From positions 186,001 to 250,000 of the forward strand of contig CBDCSV010000010.1 of assembly GCA_965221855.1 (NCBI GenBank): DNA of 64,000 bases. Direction: 5' to 3'. A program made the position numbers and the translations under genes. Below the pieces are notes generated by a model that saw nothing but the letters and a program-made list of their open reading frames with translations, made no database searches and was not told the origin of the DNA. This DNA comes from JAJDXO01 sp965221855 (lineage in GTDB: Bacteria > Pseudomonadota > Alphaproteobacteria > Rhodospirillales > UBA2165). Within the stretch, counting starts at the first letter, position 1. The number at the start of each line of letters is the position of its first letter. Below are positions 41,470-50,344 of this stretch, in pieces.

Positions 41470-42749
41470 GGTGACGTAAAAATTTATGTGTCAGTTGGGA
41501 ATGGGGTACTCCCTGTGGTTTACGACAACCGCAAGAAGGAGCACCCCGATGCCACAGCAAGCTGTAACGATTGAGAACCTACCACAAGCCTTTGAGGTGG
41601 TGAAGGAGATGCAAGCAGGCGGATTGGACTGGGGCGAGGGTTATCGCCCGCTTGGCCGCCAGGCGCTGGCCGAGATCATCGAGGGCCGGATGGCCGAGGC
41701 GGTGGATCGCTGGCTCGACGGCCTCGATGGCAGCGCTATGCGCGACCGGCGCAACGGCACCTACCGGCGCCGCCTGCTCAGCGAGCTCGGCGACATCGAG
41801 CTCAACGTGCCGCGCACCCGGCACTTCTGCCCGACCGAGGTTCTGAAGAGCTACGCAAGGCGCGCTCCAGAGATCGACCGCGCCATCCTGGCCGGCTTCG
41901 TGCTGGGGCTCTCGACCCGCAAGGTCGGCGAGGTCCTGCTTGCCCTGCTCGGGCGTCCGGTCTCGGCCGCGACGGTGAGCCGGGTCGCCAAGACCCTCGA
42001 TCTGTCGGTCGCCGCATTCCACCGCCGGCCGCTGAAGAACGCCTACAAGGCGCTGATGCTCGACGGCGTGGTGCTGGCCTGCAAGACCGGCGCCGGCGCG
42101 CTCAGGAGGCCGGTCCTGGTGGCGCTGGGCATACGGCACGACGGCAAGAAGGAGATTATCGACTTCCAACTCGCCGCCAGCGAGAGCGCCGCGGAGTGGG
42201 AGCGCTTCCTCACCGCGTTGCACCGCCGCGGCCTCACCGGCGAGGGCCTTGAGATGATCTGCGTTGATGGCGGCCAAGGCCTGCTCGCCGCCTTGCCGAT
42301 CGTCTATCACGGCATCCCCGTTCAGAGGTGCTGGGCGCACAAAATCAGGAACATCCTCAACAAGGTCCGCGTAGCCGACCAGCAGGCCGTCAAGGCCGAC
42401 GTCCACGCCGTCATGAATGCCCCCAACCGCCGCAAGGCCGAGACCGCCGCCCGCCGCTTCGCCGACGCCTGGGAAGATACCTACCCCAAGGCCGTCGCCT
42501 GCCTGCGCAACGACCTCGACGACCTGCTCACCTGCTTCCGCTACAAGGACCTCGCCGAGCGAAAGCAGGTCAGGACCACCAATGCCATCGAACGGAGGTT
42601 CCGCGAGGTTCGCAGACGAACCCGGCCCATGGGAACCTTCAAGGATAAAACCTCAATGGACCGCATCCTCTTCGCGGTCTTCATTCACGAAAACAAGTCT
42701 CAGGGAATCAGTACCCCAGTCTCCCTGACACATAACTCTTGACGTTACC
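41470..42749 (+). mobile_element. IS256-family insertion sequence, copy 4 (1,280 bp, 8-bp duplication AACCGGCG)
   Basis: Intact element; the duplication AACCGGCG is at 41462-41469 and 42750-42757. It lies between the tctBA promoter and the start of the multi-pass membrane protein gene, in the same orientation as copies 2 and 3. Confidence 0.93.
41549..42742 (+). CDS. IS256-family (Mutator-type) transposase, copy 4
   Basis: 397 aa, translation identical to copy 3, with the same AAGAAGGAG ribosome site before ATG 41549 and intact DDE motifs. Copies 3 and 4 sharing one variant (GTFKDKTS) suggests that one derived from the other. Confidence 0.93.
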   Translation: MPQQAVTIENLPQAFEVVKEMQAGGLDWGEGYRPLGRQALAEIIEGRMAEAVDRWLDGLDGSAMRDRRNGTYRRRLLSELGDIELNVPRTRHFCPTEVLKSYARRAPEIDRAILAGFVLGLSTRKVGEVLLALLGRPVSAATVSRVAKTLDLSVAAFHRRPLKNAYKALMLDGVVLACKTGAGALRRPVLVALGIRHDGKKEIIDFQLAASESAAEWERFLTALHRRGLTGEGLEMICVDGGQGLLAALPIVYHGIPVQRCWAHKIRNILNKVRVADQQAVKADVHAVMNAPNRRKAETAARRFADAWEDTYPKAVACLRNDLDDLLTCFRYKDLAERKQVRTTNAIERRFREVRRRTRPMGTFKDKTSMDRILFAVFIHENKSQGISTPVSLTHNS

Positions 42750-42853
42750 AACCGGCGCGCGCCCCTCGGTCGAAAGCGAGCTTAACGAATAATACGAAAG
42801 CAGTATGATCCTCAACATTCCCGATAGAATTATCTGAATTACGGCATACCATC

Positions 42854-44299
42854 TTGAGCGTGACCCACTTACCCGCCCTCGGCCTCGCGGCGCTCTTGCT
42901 CGCCGCATCGGCAGGCCCGGCCGCCGCGCACGCGTTCGGTCAGCGCTTCGATTTGCCGGTGCCGCTGCCGTTCTTCCTGTTCGGCGCCGGCGCGGCGGTT
43001 GCCTTGTCGTTCGTGGTCGCCGCCCTGTTCATGCGCCATCGCCCCGACGACCGGCCGCCGAAAATCAACCTGCTGAACGCCCGGCCGTTTCGTATTCTGG
43101 CCCACCCCGTCCCGGTCTTCGTCATCAGGCTGATTTTCGTCGGGGTCTTTTTTCTGATCATCGCCACCGGATATGCCGGCAACCAAAACCCCTTGCAGAA
43201 CTTCTCGGTAGTCATGGTCTGGGTGATCGCCTGGGTCGGACTGGCATTCGTCTGTTCGCTGATCGGCAACGCCTGGGCGCTTCTCAATCCCTGGAACACC
43301 CTCTTCCTGTGGGCCGAACAGGCCTATGGAGCGGCAACGGGCAGGCGGCTGTCCCGCGGCCGCGCGTGCCCGCCCGGGATGGGGTCCTGGCCGGCCGTCA
43401 TCCTGTTCGCCATCTTCGCCTGGATGGAAATTTCTTGGCCGGGCGGCGCGGTTCCTCGAAATATCGCCGTCGCGCTCACCATCTATTCGGCCGTCACCTG
43501 GACCGGCATGTTTCTCACCGGCCGCGAGGAGTGGTTGGAGCGCGGCGAGGCGTTTCACAACGTGTTCGGAACGTTTGCGCGGTTCTCCATCACCGAGGCG
43601 CGGGCCGCCCCGGAAGGACGGGAATGGAATCTCCGGCCGCCCGGTGTCGGGCTGCGGGTCGGCAATCCGCCCAATGCCGGCCTGATGGTCTTCATCCTGG
43701 TGCTCCTGGCGACGGTCAGCTGGGACGGCTTTACCGAGACCGAGCAATCGAAACGCATCGCCCTCGAAGCCTTCTACATGATCCAGGACATCGGGCGGCT
43801 GGCCGTGCCGATCGTCGAATTGATCGGCCTCGCCGCGTTCCCGATCCTGTTCATCGCCGTCTATCTGGTTTTCATGGCGGCGGTCAGCGCCATGGGCGGG
43901 GACGTCCGGGACACGTTCCGAGTGGCACGGATCATGGTCTACTCCATCGTCCCCATCGCTATCGCTTATCACCTCTCCCACTATTACACGCTGCTCGCCA
44001 TCGACGGGCAGCTTCTCATCTCGCGCGTTTCGGATCCGTTCGGGTTCGGCTGGGACCTGTTTGGAACCGCCGGACACAAGGTCGACATCGCCGTGGTCAG
44101 CGCGAGGTCGGTCTGGTTCATTTCCGTCGGCGCGATCGTTATCGGCCACGTGGCCGCCGTCTATCTCGCCCATGCCGAGGCGCTGAAGTTTTACCGGGAT
44201 CGCCGCCGCGCCCTCCGCAGCCAACTGCCGATGCTGGTTTTGATGGTCGGCTACACGATGATCAGCCTGTGGATTATTGCCCAACCCATCGTTGCCTGA
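42854..44299 (+). CDS. Multi-pass membrane protein, resembling proteins annotated as fenitrothion hydrolase
   Basis: A 481-aa protein with a signal-like first helix (LGLAALLLAASAGPAAAHA), then HAFGQRFDLPVPLPFFLFGAG and about ten further helices. Proteins with this HxFGxRxDLPxP start are often named fenitrothion hydrolase in databases, but a hydrolase motif is not evident and I would treat the function as unknown; a transport or redox role is as likely. The start is TTG 42854 or GTG 42860, with no clear ribosome site. IS256 copy 4 ends 105 bases upstream and may have displaced its promoter. Confidence 0.62.
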   Translation: MSVTHLPALGLAALLLAASAGPAAAHAFGQRFDLPVPLPFFLFGAGAAVALSFVVAALFMRHRPDDRPPKINLLNARPFRILAHPVPVFVIRLIFVGVFFLIIATGYAGNQNPLQNFSVVMVWVIAWVGLAFVCSLIGNAWALLNPWNTLFLWAEQAYGAATGRRLSRGRACPPGMGSWPAVILFAIFAWMEISWPGGAVPRNIAVALTIYSAVTWTGMFLTGREEWLERGEAFHNVFGTFARFSITEARAAPEGREWNLRPPGVGLRVGNPPNAGLMVFILVLLATVSWDGFTETEQSKRIALEAFYMIQDIGRLAVPIVELIGLAAFPILFIAVYLVFMAAVSAMGGDVRDTFRVARIMVYSIVPIAIAYHLSHYYTLLAIDGQLLISRVSDPFGFGWDLFGTAGHKVDIAVVSARSVWFISVGAIVIGHVAAVYLAHAEALKFYRDRRRALRSQLPMLVLMVGYTMISLWIIAQPIVA

Positions 44300-44456
44300 G
44301 TGTCCGCCGGTCGCATCCGAAAGCGCCGAATCGGCGCGGAATCCGGCCCAAATTTATCTGGCAACCCCCGGGGGGCAATGCTATGTCACGGCACATTCAG
44401 CAACCGATATTCGCCCGCCTCCGGGCCTAAGAATTCATCCGGTGAGGAATTGATCG

Positions 44457-45416
44457 ATGAGTACCCAAGTGGCCGTTACCGATACCGTTTTTCCCAGCCT
44501 CGACCCCGCCAGGGAGGCCTTGTCCCGCGTCGATGCGGAACTCACGCTCGCTTCCGAGCCGACCGTGGAGGGCATCCTGGCGGTGGCCGCCGATGCCGAC
44601 GCGCTGCTGGTCACCTACGGCCAGATCAACGCCGACGTCATCGCCGGCCTCAACAACTGCAAAGCCATCGGCCGGTTCGGAATCGGCACCGACAACATCG
44701 ATATCGGGGCGGCCACCGGGAAGGGAATCGTCGTCACCTACGCGCCGGTCTATTGCCTGGACGAGGTTTCGGATCACGCGATGGCGCTGTTGCTGTCCGT
44801 GGCCCGCAAGATTCCGTACGCCGACAAGCTGGTCGCCGACGGCCGTTGGGAAATGCCGGCGGTGGTCCCGATCGCGCGGTTCCGGGGAACCACCCTCGGG
44901 CTCCTGGGCCTCGGCAACATCCCGCAGCAAATTGTCGGCAAGGCGCAGGCGTTCGGCATGAACGTCATTGCCGCCGATCCGTACTGCCCCGATGAAGTCT
45001 TTCAGAAATTCAATGTCGCCAAGGTGGAGTTCGACGATCTCCTGGCGCGTTCGGACTACATTTCCGTCCACGCGCCGCTGACGCCCGAGACCGAGAAGAT
45101 GTTCAACATGGACGCGTTCAGGAAGATGAAGAACACCGCGTTCCTCATCAACACCGCGCGCGGACCCCTGGTCGATACCGCCGATCTGGCCGCCGCGCTG
45201 GACGCGGGCGAAATCGCCGGGGCCGGCCTCGACGTGTTGCCGACCGAGCCCCCGGCCGCCGATGACCCCATCGTCGGGCGCGACGACGTGGTGATCACCC
45301 CGCACACCGGGTTCTACTCCGAAGACGCCTTGCTGGATTTGCAGACCACGGTCGCCAGCGACGTCGCCGCCGTACTCGCCGGCGAGGAGCCCAAATACCC
45401 GGTGAAGCCCCGCTGA
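44457..45416 (+). CDS. D-isomer-specific 2-hydroxyacid dehydrogenase
   Basis: A 319-aa NAD(H)-dependent dehydrogenase of the phosphoglycerate dehydrogenase/CtBP type. The nucleotide motif is TLGLLGLGNIPQQIVGKA, the catalytic Arg lies in LINTARGPLVDTADL, the Glu near DVLPTEPPA and the His in VVITPHTGFYS. It interconverts a 2-keto and a D-2-hydroxy acid. ATG 44457 follows GGTGAGGAA. It starts a forward run of four genes with short gaps (26, 9 and 0 bases). Confidence 0.9.
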   Translation: MSTQVAVTDTVFPSLDPAREALSRVDAELTLASEPTVEGILAVAADADALLVTYGQINADVIAGLNNCKAIGRFGIGTDNIDIGAATGKGIVVTYAPVYCLDEVSDHAMALLLSVARKIPYADKLVADGRWEMPAVVPIARFRGTTLGLLGLGNIPQQIVGKAQAFGMNVIAADPYCPDEVFQKFNVAKVEFDDLLARSDYISVHAPLTPETEKMFNMDAFRKMKNTAFLINTARGPLVDTADLAAALDAGEIAGAGLDVLPTEPPAADDPIVGRDDVVITPHTGFYSEDALLDLQTTVASDVAAVLAGEEPKYPVKPR

Positions 45417-45442
45417 CGCCGCGGCCAAAGGGAGAACCCGAC

Positions 45443-46450
45443 ATGAAAGGCATGGTGCTGACGGCCCCCAAAGAGGTCTCGGCACGGGATGTCGAGCGAC
45501 CGGCGCCCGGCGACGGAGAAACCCTGGTCAGGGTCGCCAGGACCGGCATCTGCGGCACCGACCTGAAAATCTATCAGGGCGGCATTCCCGTCGATTATCC
45601 CCGGATCATGGGCCACGAATCGGTGGGCGAGGTTGTCTCCGGCGGAACGCTGGCGCCGGGCACGCCGGTCATCGTCGACCCGGCCTATTTCTGCGGCACC
45701 TGCTTTCAGTGCCGGAACGGACAGATGCACATCTGCCCCAACGGCGGGCTCATCGGCCGGGACGTGGATGGCGGGTTCGCGGAATATCTGGCCGCGCCCA
45801 GCGACAACGTCCACGCCCTGCCGGAGGGAATGGACGTCACCCATGCGCCGCTCATTCAACCGATGACCACCTGTCTCCATGCCCAGCGGCTGGCCGATAT
45901 CTTTCCCGGCGAAGCGGTGATCGTCATCGGTCTCGGGGTCACCGGCCTGCTCCATGTCCAACTGGCCAAGGCCCACGGCGCCTATCCGGTGATCGGAATT
46001 ACGCGGAGCAAATGGAAGAGGGACCTGGCGGAGGAACTGGGCGCCGACCTCACCATCGATCCTGCCGCGGATGTGAAGGCGCAGGTGATCGAGGCGACAA
46101 GCGACAGGGGCGGCGCGGATCTGGTGATCGAATCCGTCGGCCAATTGTCGATCCTCGCCCAGGCCATCGATCTGGTGCGCATCGGCGGGCGCATCCTGCC
46201 GTTCGGCATCCTGACCGTCACCGAGGGCGCTCTCCCGTTCTATGACCTGTACTTCAAGGAAATCCAGGTGGTGAACGCGCGTGTGGCGAAGCCCGAGGAC
46301 TTCCCGGCCTGCATCGACTTCGTGCAGCGCGGGATCGTCGATCTGGGTCCGCTGATCACCGATGTGGTGCCCCTGATGGAAATGAACACCGCCCTCGACA
46401 TGCTCGAGGACGGAAAGGGCATCAAAATCATTCTCGACCACGCAGCCTGA
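45443..46450 (+). CDS. Zinc-dependent alcohol dehydrogenase (MDR, threonine/sorbitol dehydrogenase-like)
   Basis: A 335-aa medium-chain dehydrogenase. The catalytic-zinc ligands are Cys37 (TGICGTD) and His58-Glu59 (MGHES); the structural Cys4 loop is C84, C87, C90 and C98. The NAD site is VIVIGLGVTGLLHVQLAKAHG. It probably oxidises a polyol or hydroxy acid in the same pathway as the upstream 2-hydroxyacid dehydrogenase. ATG 45443 is preceded by AAAGGGAGAA. Confidence 0.9.
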   Translation: MKGMVLTAPKEVSARDVERPAPGDGETLVRVARTGICGTDLKIYQGGIPVDYPRIMGHESVGEVVSGGTLAPGTPVIVDPAYFCGTCFQCRNGQMHICPNGGLIGRDVDGGFAEYLAAPSDNVHALPEGMDVTHAPLIQPMTTCLHAQRLADIFPGEAVIVIGLGVTGLLHVQLAKAHGAYPVIGITRSKWKRDLAEELGADLTIDPAADVKAQVIEATSDRGGADLVIESVGQLSILAQAIDLVRIGGRILPFGILTVTEGALPFYDLYFKEIQVVNARVAKPEDFPACIDFVQRGIVDLGPLITDVVPLMEMNTALDMLEDGKGIKIILDHAA

Positions 46451-46459
46451 GGAGTAGAG

Positions 46460-47296
46460 ATGACCTCACCGATGGTGGACACGGCTTGGCTTGCCGAGCA
46501 TCTGGACGATCCGGGGGTTCGCGTTATCGAGGTCGAATCGGACCCCGAGGGCAAGGCCTACGACGAGGGACACATTCCGGGCGCCATCCGCTGGTTCTGG
46601 AAGGACCTTTGCTGGCACGACACCGACCGCCAGTTCGTGACGCCGGACGAGCTCGCAAGGCGGCTCGGCGGCGCCGGGATCGGCGACGAGACCACGCTGG
46701 TTCTTTATGGCGACCCGGTTCAGTACGGAAACTACGCCTTCTGGGCATTGAAGATGGCCGGCCATCCCGACCTTCGGCTGCTCGACGGCGCCCGCAAGAA
46801 GTGGCTCGCGGACGGTCACGAATTCACTACCGACGTTCCGGCGTACGAGCCGGTCGAATACACGCCCGGTACGCCCGACCAGTCCATGCGTCTCGGGCGC
46901 GAGGCCGTGCGCGAGCGCCTGGGCGACCCCGGGCGCTTCCTGTTGGACGTGCGGACGCCCGAGGAATATTCGGGCGAACGGGTGATGGAGTACGGCAAGT
47001 TCGACCACGGCGCCGAGCGCGGCGGCCGCATCCCCGGCGCCAGGCACCTGTTCTTCAAGGAACTGCTCAATGACGACGATACCTACAAGAGCGCCGGCGA
47101 GTTGAGCGCCAAATTCAAGGAAGCGGGGGCCGACCCCGGCACCGTCGACGAGATCGTCGTCTATTGCCGCCTCTCCCATCGGGCCACCCTTGCCTGGACC
47201 GCCATGGCGCTGATCCTGGGCTGGGAGAACGTCAAAATCTACGACGGTTCGTGGACCGAATGGGGCTCCATCGTCGGGTTTCCGGTCGAGCGGTAA
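46460..47296 (+). CDS. Thiosulfate sulfurtransferase / 3-mercaptopyruvate sulfurtransferase (two rhodanese domains)
   Basis: 278 aa with two rhodanese domains: an inactive N-terminal one (about 8-125, GHIPGAIRWFWKDL) and an active C-terminal one (about 145-278) with the persulfide Cys236 in VVYCRLSHRA. The loop CRLSHRA is closer to thiosulfate sulfurtransferases than to the CGSGVTA of mercaptopyruvate enzymes. It lies 9 bases after the alcohol dehydrogenase; a link of its sulfur transfer to that pathway is unclear. Confidence 0.9.
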   Translation: MTSPMVDTAWLAEHLDDPGVRVIEVESDPEGKAYDEGHIPGAIRWFWKDLCWHDTDRQFVTPDELARRLGGAGIGDETTLVLYGDPVQYGNYAFWALKMAGHPDLRLLDGARKKWLADGHEFTTDVPAYEPVEYTPGTPDQSMRLGREAVRERLGDPGRFLLDVRTPEEYSGERVMEYGKFDHGAERGGRIPGARHLFFKELLNDDDTYKSAGELSAKFKEAGADPGTVDEIVVYCRLSHRATLAWTAMALILGWENVKIYDGSWTEWGSIVGFPVER

Positions 47297-47674
47297 ATGC
47301 GCACCGTCCGGATCACCGCCGGCGAAGTTGTGCTGGAGGCAACGCTCCGCGGGACGGCGACGGCCGAAGCCCTCTGGGCCGCCCTTCCCTTCACGTCGAC
47401 CGCCGCCACCTGGGGCGAGGAGGTGTATTTCCCGACGCCGGTTTCGGCCTCGCTGGAAGATGACGCCCGTGATGTGGTCGAAGCGGGCGAGATTGCCTTC
47501 TGGTGCCAGGGTGACGCCATCGCCATCGGCTTCGGCCGGACGCCGGCCAGCCGAGGCGACGAAATCCGTCTCGCCGCCGCGGTCAATATCTGGGCCGACG
47601 CCTCCGGCGACGTCCGGGTGCTCGCGGCGGTTCGGGCCGGCGACCCGGTCAGCGTCGAGCGGGTAACCGGCTGA
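47297..47674 (+). CDS. Cyclophilin-like fold protein (Cyclophil_like family)
   Basis: A 125-aa protein of the small cyclophilin-like beta-barrel family: MRTVRITAGEVVLEATLRGTATAEALWAALPF, then WGEEVYFPTPV, GEIAFWCQGDAIAIGFGRTPAS. Function unknown; peptidyl-prolyl isomerase activity is not implied by family membership. The ATG follows the rhodanese stop without a gap, so translation is probably coupled. Convergent with the LigB-like gene, 3 bases away. Confidence 0.85.
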   Translation: MRTVRITAGEVVLEATLRGTATAEALWAALPFTSTAATWGEEVYFPTPVSASLEDDARDVVEAGEIAFWCQGDAIAIGFGRTPASRGDEIRLAAAVNIWADASGDVRVLAAVRAGDPVSVERVTG

Positions 47675-47677
47675 ACC

Positions 47678-48685
47678 CTACGTCCAGGTTGCAAACGCCA
47701 TCCCGGTACCGGTACCCACCTCGGACCGGTAGCAGGGCACATAGTCCAGCAGCGTCATGTCGAGGCCGCTGTCTTCGAGAATGCCGCAGGCGGCAATCCA
47801 GTTCTTGATTTCGGATGTTCCGGACTGAAAGGCTTCGTTTCCGTCCCCGGTCAGGGCGGCGCGATCGCCCGCCAGCATGGCGTCCAGCAGCTTGCGGTCG
47901 AATGCCTCGTCGATGACGAAATGGGTCAGGCCGCCCGATGCGATCACGGCGACGCGGGCGTCCGCTTCCCAGGACCTGACCGCCCGCGCGATGGACCGGC
48001 CGATCTCGTAGCACCGCGCGGCGGTCGGCTGGTTGGGCGGAAAATAGGTATTGATCAAAATCGGGACGAAGGGGACCGGCCGGTCTTTCAGCAGCCGCCG
48101 GTAGATGAAGCCGAAGGCGTGCCCGATAGTGCGCGGACCATGCGCATCGGCGGGCGGCCGCCTGGACGAGGTGACATCGAACTGGTCCTCGATGGTTTGC
48201 AGGATGATGTGTTCGGCAAACGCCCCATCGACCGGATAGTCGGTGTCCTCGGCCGGCCAATAGGACAGGCGGACGGGCAGCATGGGCGGCGGGAGGTCGG
48301 GGTCGGAGGCGTCGACGGCCAGCGCCCGGATCGAGCTGCCGTGATAGATCACGAAGGCCGGCTGCACATCGTCGAAGAACCATTCCTTCTGGTCGTCGCC
48401 GACGATGATCAGCACGTCGGGATCGACCTCGGCGAGCTTCGCCGCCAGCGCATCCAGATGCCGCTGGCACGCGGCGTAGCTCGCCTCGCGGTTCTCCAGC
48501 GTATCGAGCGCGGTGTAGGGCGCCGTATCACGCACCGATTTCAGCTCCTCGAAGGAATACATTTCCCCACGGTAGGGGTGCGCCGCCGCCGCCCGGTCCG
48601 CGTCCGTCCGGATATCCCAGTGCTCCGGCGCGAGCGAGAGCATCGGACTATGCGAGGTGCCGATCCCGAGAACGATTTCCGCCAC
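47678..48685 (-). CDS. Extradiol dioxygenase, LigB/class III subunit B-like
   Basis: A 335-aa protein of the class III (LigB-type) extradiol ring-cleavage family, non-haem Fe(II). The N-terminal motif GIGTSHSPML carries the first His; VLIIVGDDQKEWFF, IGHAFGFIYRR and VIASGGLTHFVIDEAFD fit the remaining active-site regions. Its substrate would be a catecholic or N-heteroaromatic diol. GTG 48685 after GGGGAGGAACTG is chosen; the frame extends to 48781 without support. It is the last gene of the Mo-hydroxylase operon, 130 bases after the CinA-like gene. Confidence 0.84.
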   Translation of the reverse strand: MAEIVLGIGTSHSPMLSLAPEHWDIRTDADRAAAAHPYRGEMYSFEELKSVRDTAPYTALDTLENREASYAACQRHLDALAAKLAEVDPDVLIIVGDDQKEWFFDDVQPAFVIYHGSSIRALAVDASDPDLPPPMLPVRLSYWPAEDTDYPVDGAFAEHIILQTIEDQFDVTSSRRPPADAHGPRTIGHAFGFIYRRLLKDRPVPFVPILINTYFPPNQPTAARCYEIGRSIARAVRSWEADARVAVIASGGLTHFVIDEAFDRKLLDAMLAGDRAALTGDGNEAFQSGTSEIKNWIAACGILEDSGLDMTLLDYVPCYRSEVGTGTGMAFATWT

Positions 48686-48815
48686 GACCAGTTCCTCCCC
48701 CGGCGGTGGTTGTCGATTGGCCTTGAGGATACCGGGTGAGCGCGCGCCCCGACAGACGCATCCGCCGGAGTGTCCGCCCATCGGCTAGCGGAGAGAAGAT
48801 CGGCGGGCTGGAGAC

Positions 48816-49313
48816 TTATGCGTCCCTCAGAACCGCCTCGAAGAACGACAGGGTTTCCTCGGCGAAGCGCCACATGTTGTCTTCGCGGTCCGCGTGGCCG
48901 GTCTCGATGGTGACGGCCCGCTCCACGGGCCCGGCCGTCGCGATGCAGGTGTGTCCCGCGTCGTCGCCGTAGCGATTGCCGGTCGGCCCGGCGGCGCCGG
49001 CTTCGGCCAGTCCCCACGTCGTGCCCAGCTTCTCGCGAACGGCGGCGGAGGTCAGCCTGACGAACGGTTCGGAGGCCGAGCGCACGCCCGGATAATCGTC
49101 GAGATCGACCCCGAGAAACACCTCGCGCGCCCTGTGCGTATAAATCACCCCGCCGGCCATGAAGTAGGCCGAGGCGCCGGGTATGCTGAGAAGCGCGGCG
49201 GAAACCAGACCGCCGGTGGACGATTCGGACACCGCGACCGTCTCGCCGCGGTCCTTGAGAAGCCCGCCGACCGTCTCCGCCAGCGGCGTCAGTCTGCGGA
49301 TCGGGTCGGCCAT
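48816..49313 (-). CDS. CinA C-terminal domain protein (nicotinamide-nucleotide amidohydrolase-like)
   Basis: A 165-aa stand-alone CinA C-domain. VAVSESSTGGLVSAALLSIPGASAYFMAGGVIYTHRA is canonical and includes the catalytic Ser-Thr-Gly region; later WGLAEAGAAGPTGNRYGD. Family members hydrolyse NMN, but its place in this operon suggests an amide-hydrolysing or accessory role in the N-heteroaromatic pathway (inference). It lies 8 bases after the Mo-hydroxylase C-terminal subunit gene. Confidence 0.85.
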   Translation of the reverse strand: MADPIRRLTPLAETVGGLLKDRGETVAVSESSTGGLVSAALLSIPGASAYFMAGGVIYTHRAREVFLGVDLDDYPGVRSASEPFVRLTSAAVREKLGTTWGLAEAGAAGPTGNRYGDDAGHTCIATAGPVERAVTIETGHADREDNMWRFAEETLSFFEAVLRDA

Positions 49314-49321
49314 CCCGGGAG

Positions 49322-50344
49322 CTACTCGGCCGGCAGATATTTCTGCCGGTCGCTGCGGTCCTTCGACTTAATCGCCGCCAGGACCTTCTCCGCCGTCGCC
49401 GGCAGATTGTAGATCCGCGCGCCCACGGCGTCGTAGATGGCGTTGCAGATCGCCGCCGAGGTCGCGACCGCCGTCGGCTCGCCCACGCCCTTGGCGCCGA
49501 ACGGTCCCGTCGGGTCGAAGTTCTCGACGATGTCGACCTCCAGGTCGGGCATGTCGAGGCTGGTCGGCATGATGTAGTTGGTGAGGTTCGGATTGATCTG
49601 CTTGCCCTCGTCGTCGAACAGCATCTCTTCCTGGATCGCCATGCCGACACCCATGGAGATACCGCCCTGAATCTGGCCTTCGACCAGCATCGGGTTGATC
49701 GCGGTGCCGCAATCGTGGGCCGCCGCGATTCGCAGAACCTCGACCTCTCCGGTCTCTTCATCCACCTCGACCTCGGCGATCTGGGTCGCGTAGACGTAGG
49801 TGGAGAACGGCTTGCCCTGGCCGGTTTCCGGATCCATCGCGACGGTCGGCGGATTGTAGGATGCGGACCCCAGCGCCGGCGTGCCGGCGCCGTTCTGCGC
49901 GTGCGCCGCCACCTCGCCGATGGGCAGGCAGGATTGCGGGAAGCCCTTCACCTGGATACGCCGGTCCTTGGCCTCGAGCTGGTCGGGACGGACGCCCAGC
50001 ATGGGCGCCGCAACGTCGAACAGGATGTGCTTGGCCTTTTCGGCGGCGAGCTGGATCGCGTTGCCGGTGACATAGGTCGTGCGGCTGGCGATGGCGCCCG
50101 TATCCATGGGCGTCGCGTCGGTATCCGCCGAAACCACATGCACGTCGTCGGTGGAGATGCCGAGTTCCTCGGCGGCGATCTGGCCGAGGACGGTGAGCGA
50201 GCCCTGGCCCGTTTCCACGGTGCCGGTGATCAGGGTCGCGGTGCCGTCCTCGTTGACCTTCACCGTCGCCGCCGACGGGTTGGCCATCACGGTGAACCCG
50301 ATCGGGTACCACATGCAGCCCATGCCTTTTCCGCGCTTTTTCAT
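49322..50344 (-). CDS. Xanthine dehydrogenase-family molybdopterin-binding subunit, C-terminal half
   Basis: The second half of a molybdenum hydroxylase large subunit as a separate 340-aa protein. It has the Moco motif GTVETGQGSLTVLGQ (about 41-55) and the catalytic Glu289 in GAKGVGEPTA, both needed for activity. Its ATG overlaps the stop of the N-terminal half by four bases (ATGA), which couples translation; both halves are complete, so this looks like a stable split rather than a frameshift. The start MKKRGKGMGCMWYPIGFTV joins where the fused enzymes continue. Confidence 0.88.
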   Translation of the reverse strand: MKKRGKGMGCMWYPIGFTVMANPSAATVKVNEDGTATLITGTVETGQGSLTVLGQIAAEELGISTDDVHVVSADTDATPMDTGAIASRTTYVTGNAIQLAAEKAKHILFDVAAPMLGVRPDQLEAKDRRIQVKGFPQSCLPIGEVAAHAQNGAGTPALGSASYNPPTVAMDPETGQGKPFSTYVYATQIAEVEVDEETGEVEVLRIAAAHDCGTAINPMLVEGQIQGGISMGVGMAIQEEMLFDDEGKQINPNLTNYIMPTSLDMPDLEVDIVENFDPTGPFGAKGVGEPTAVATSAAICNAIYDAVGARIYNLPATAEKVLAAIKSKDRSDRQKYLPAE

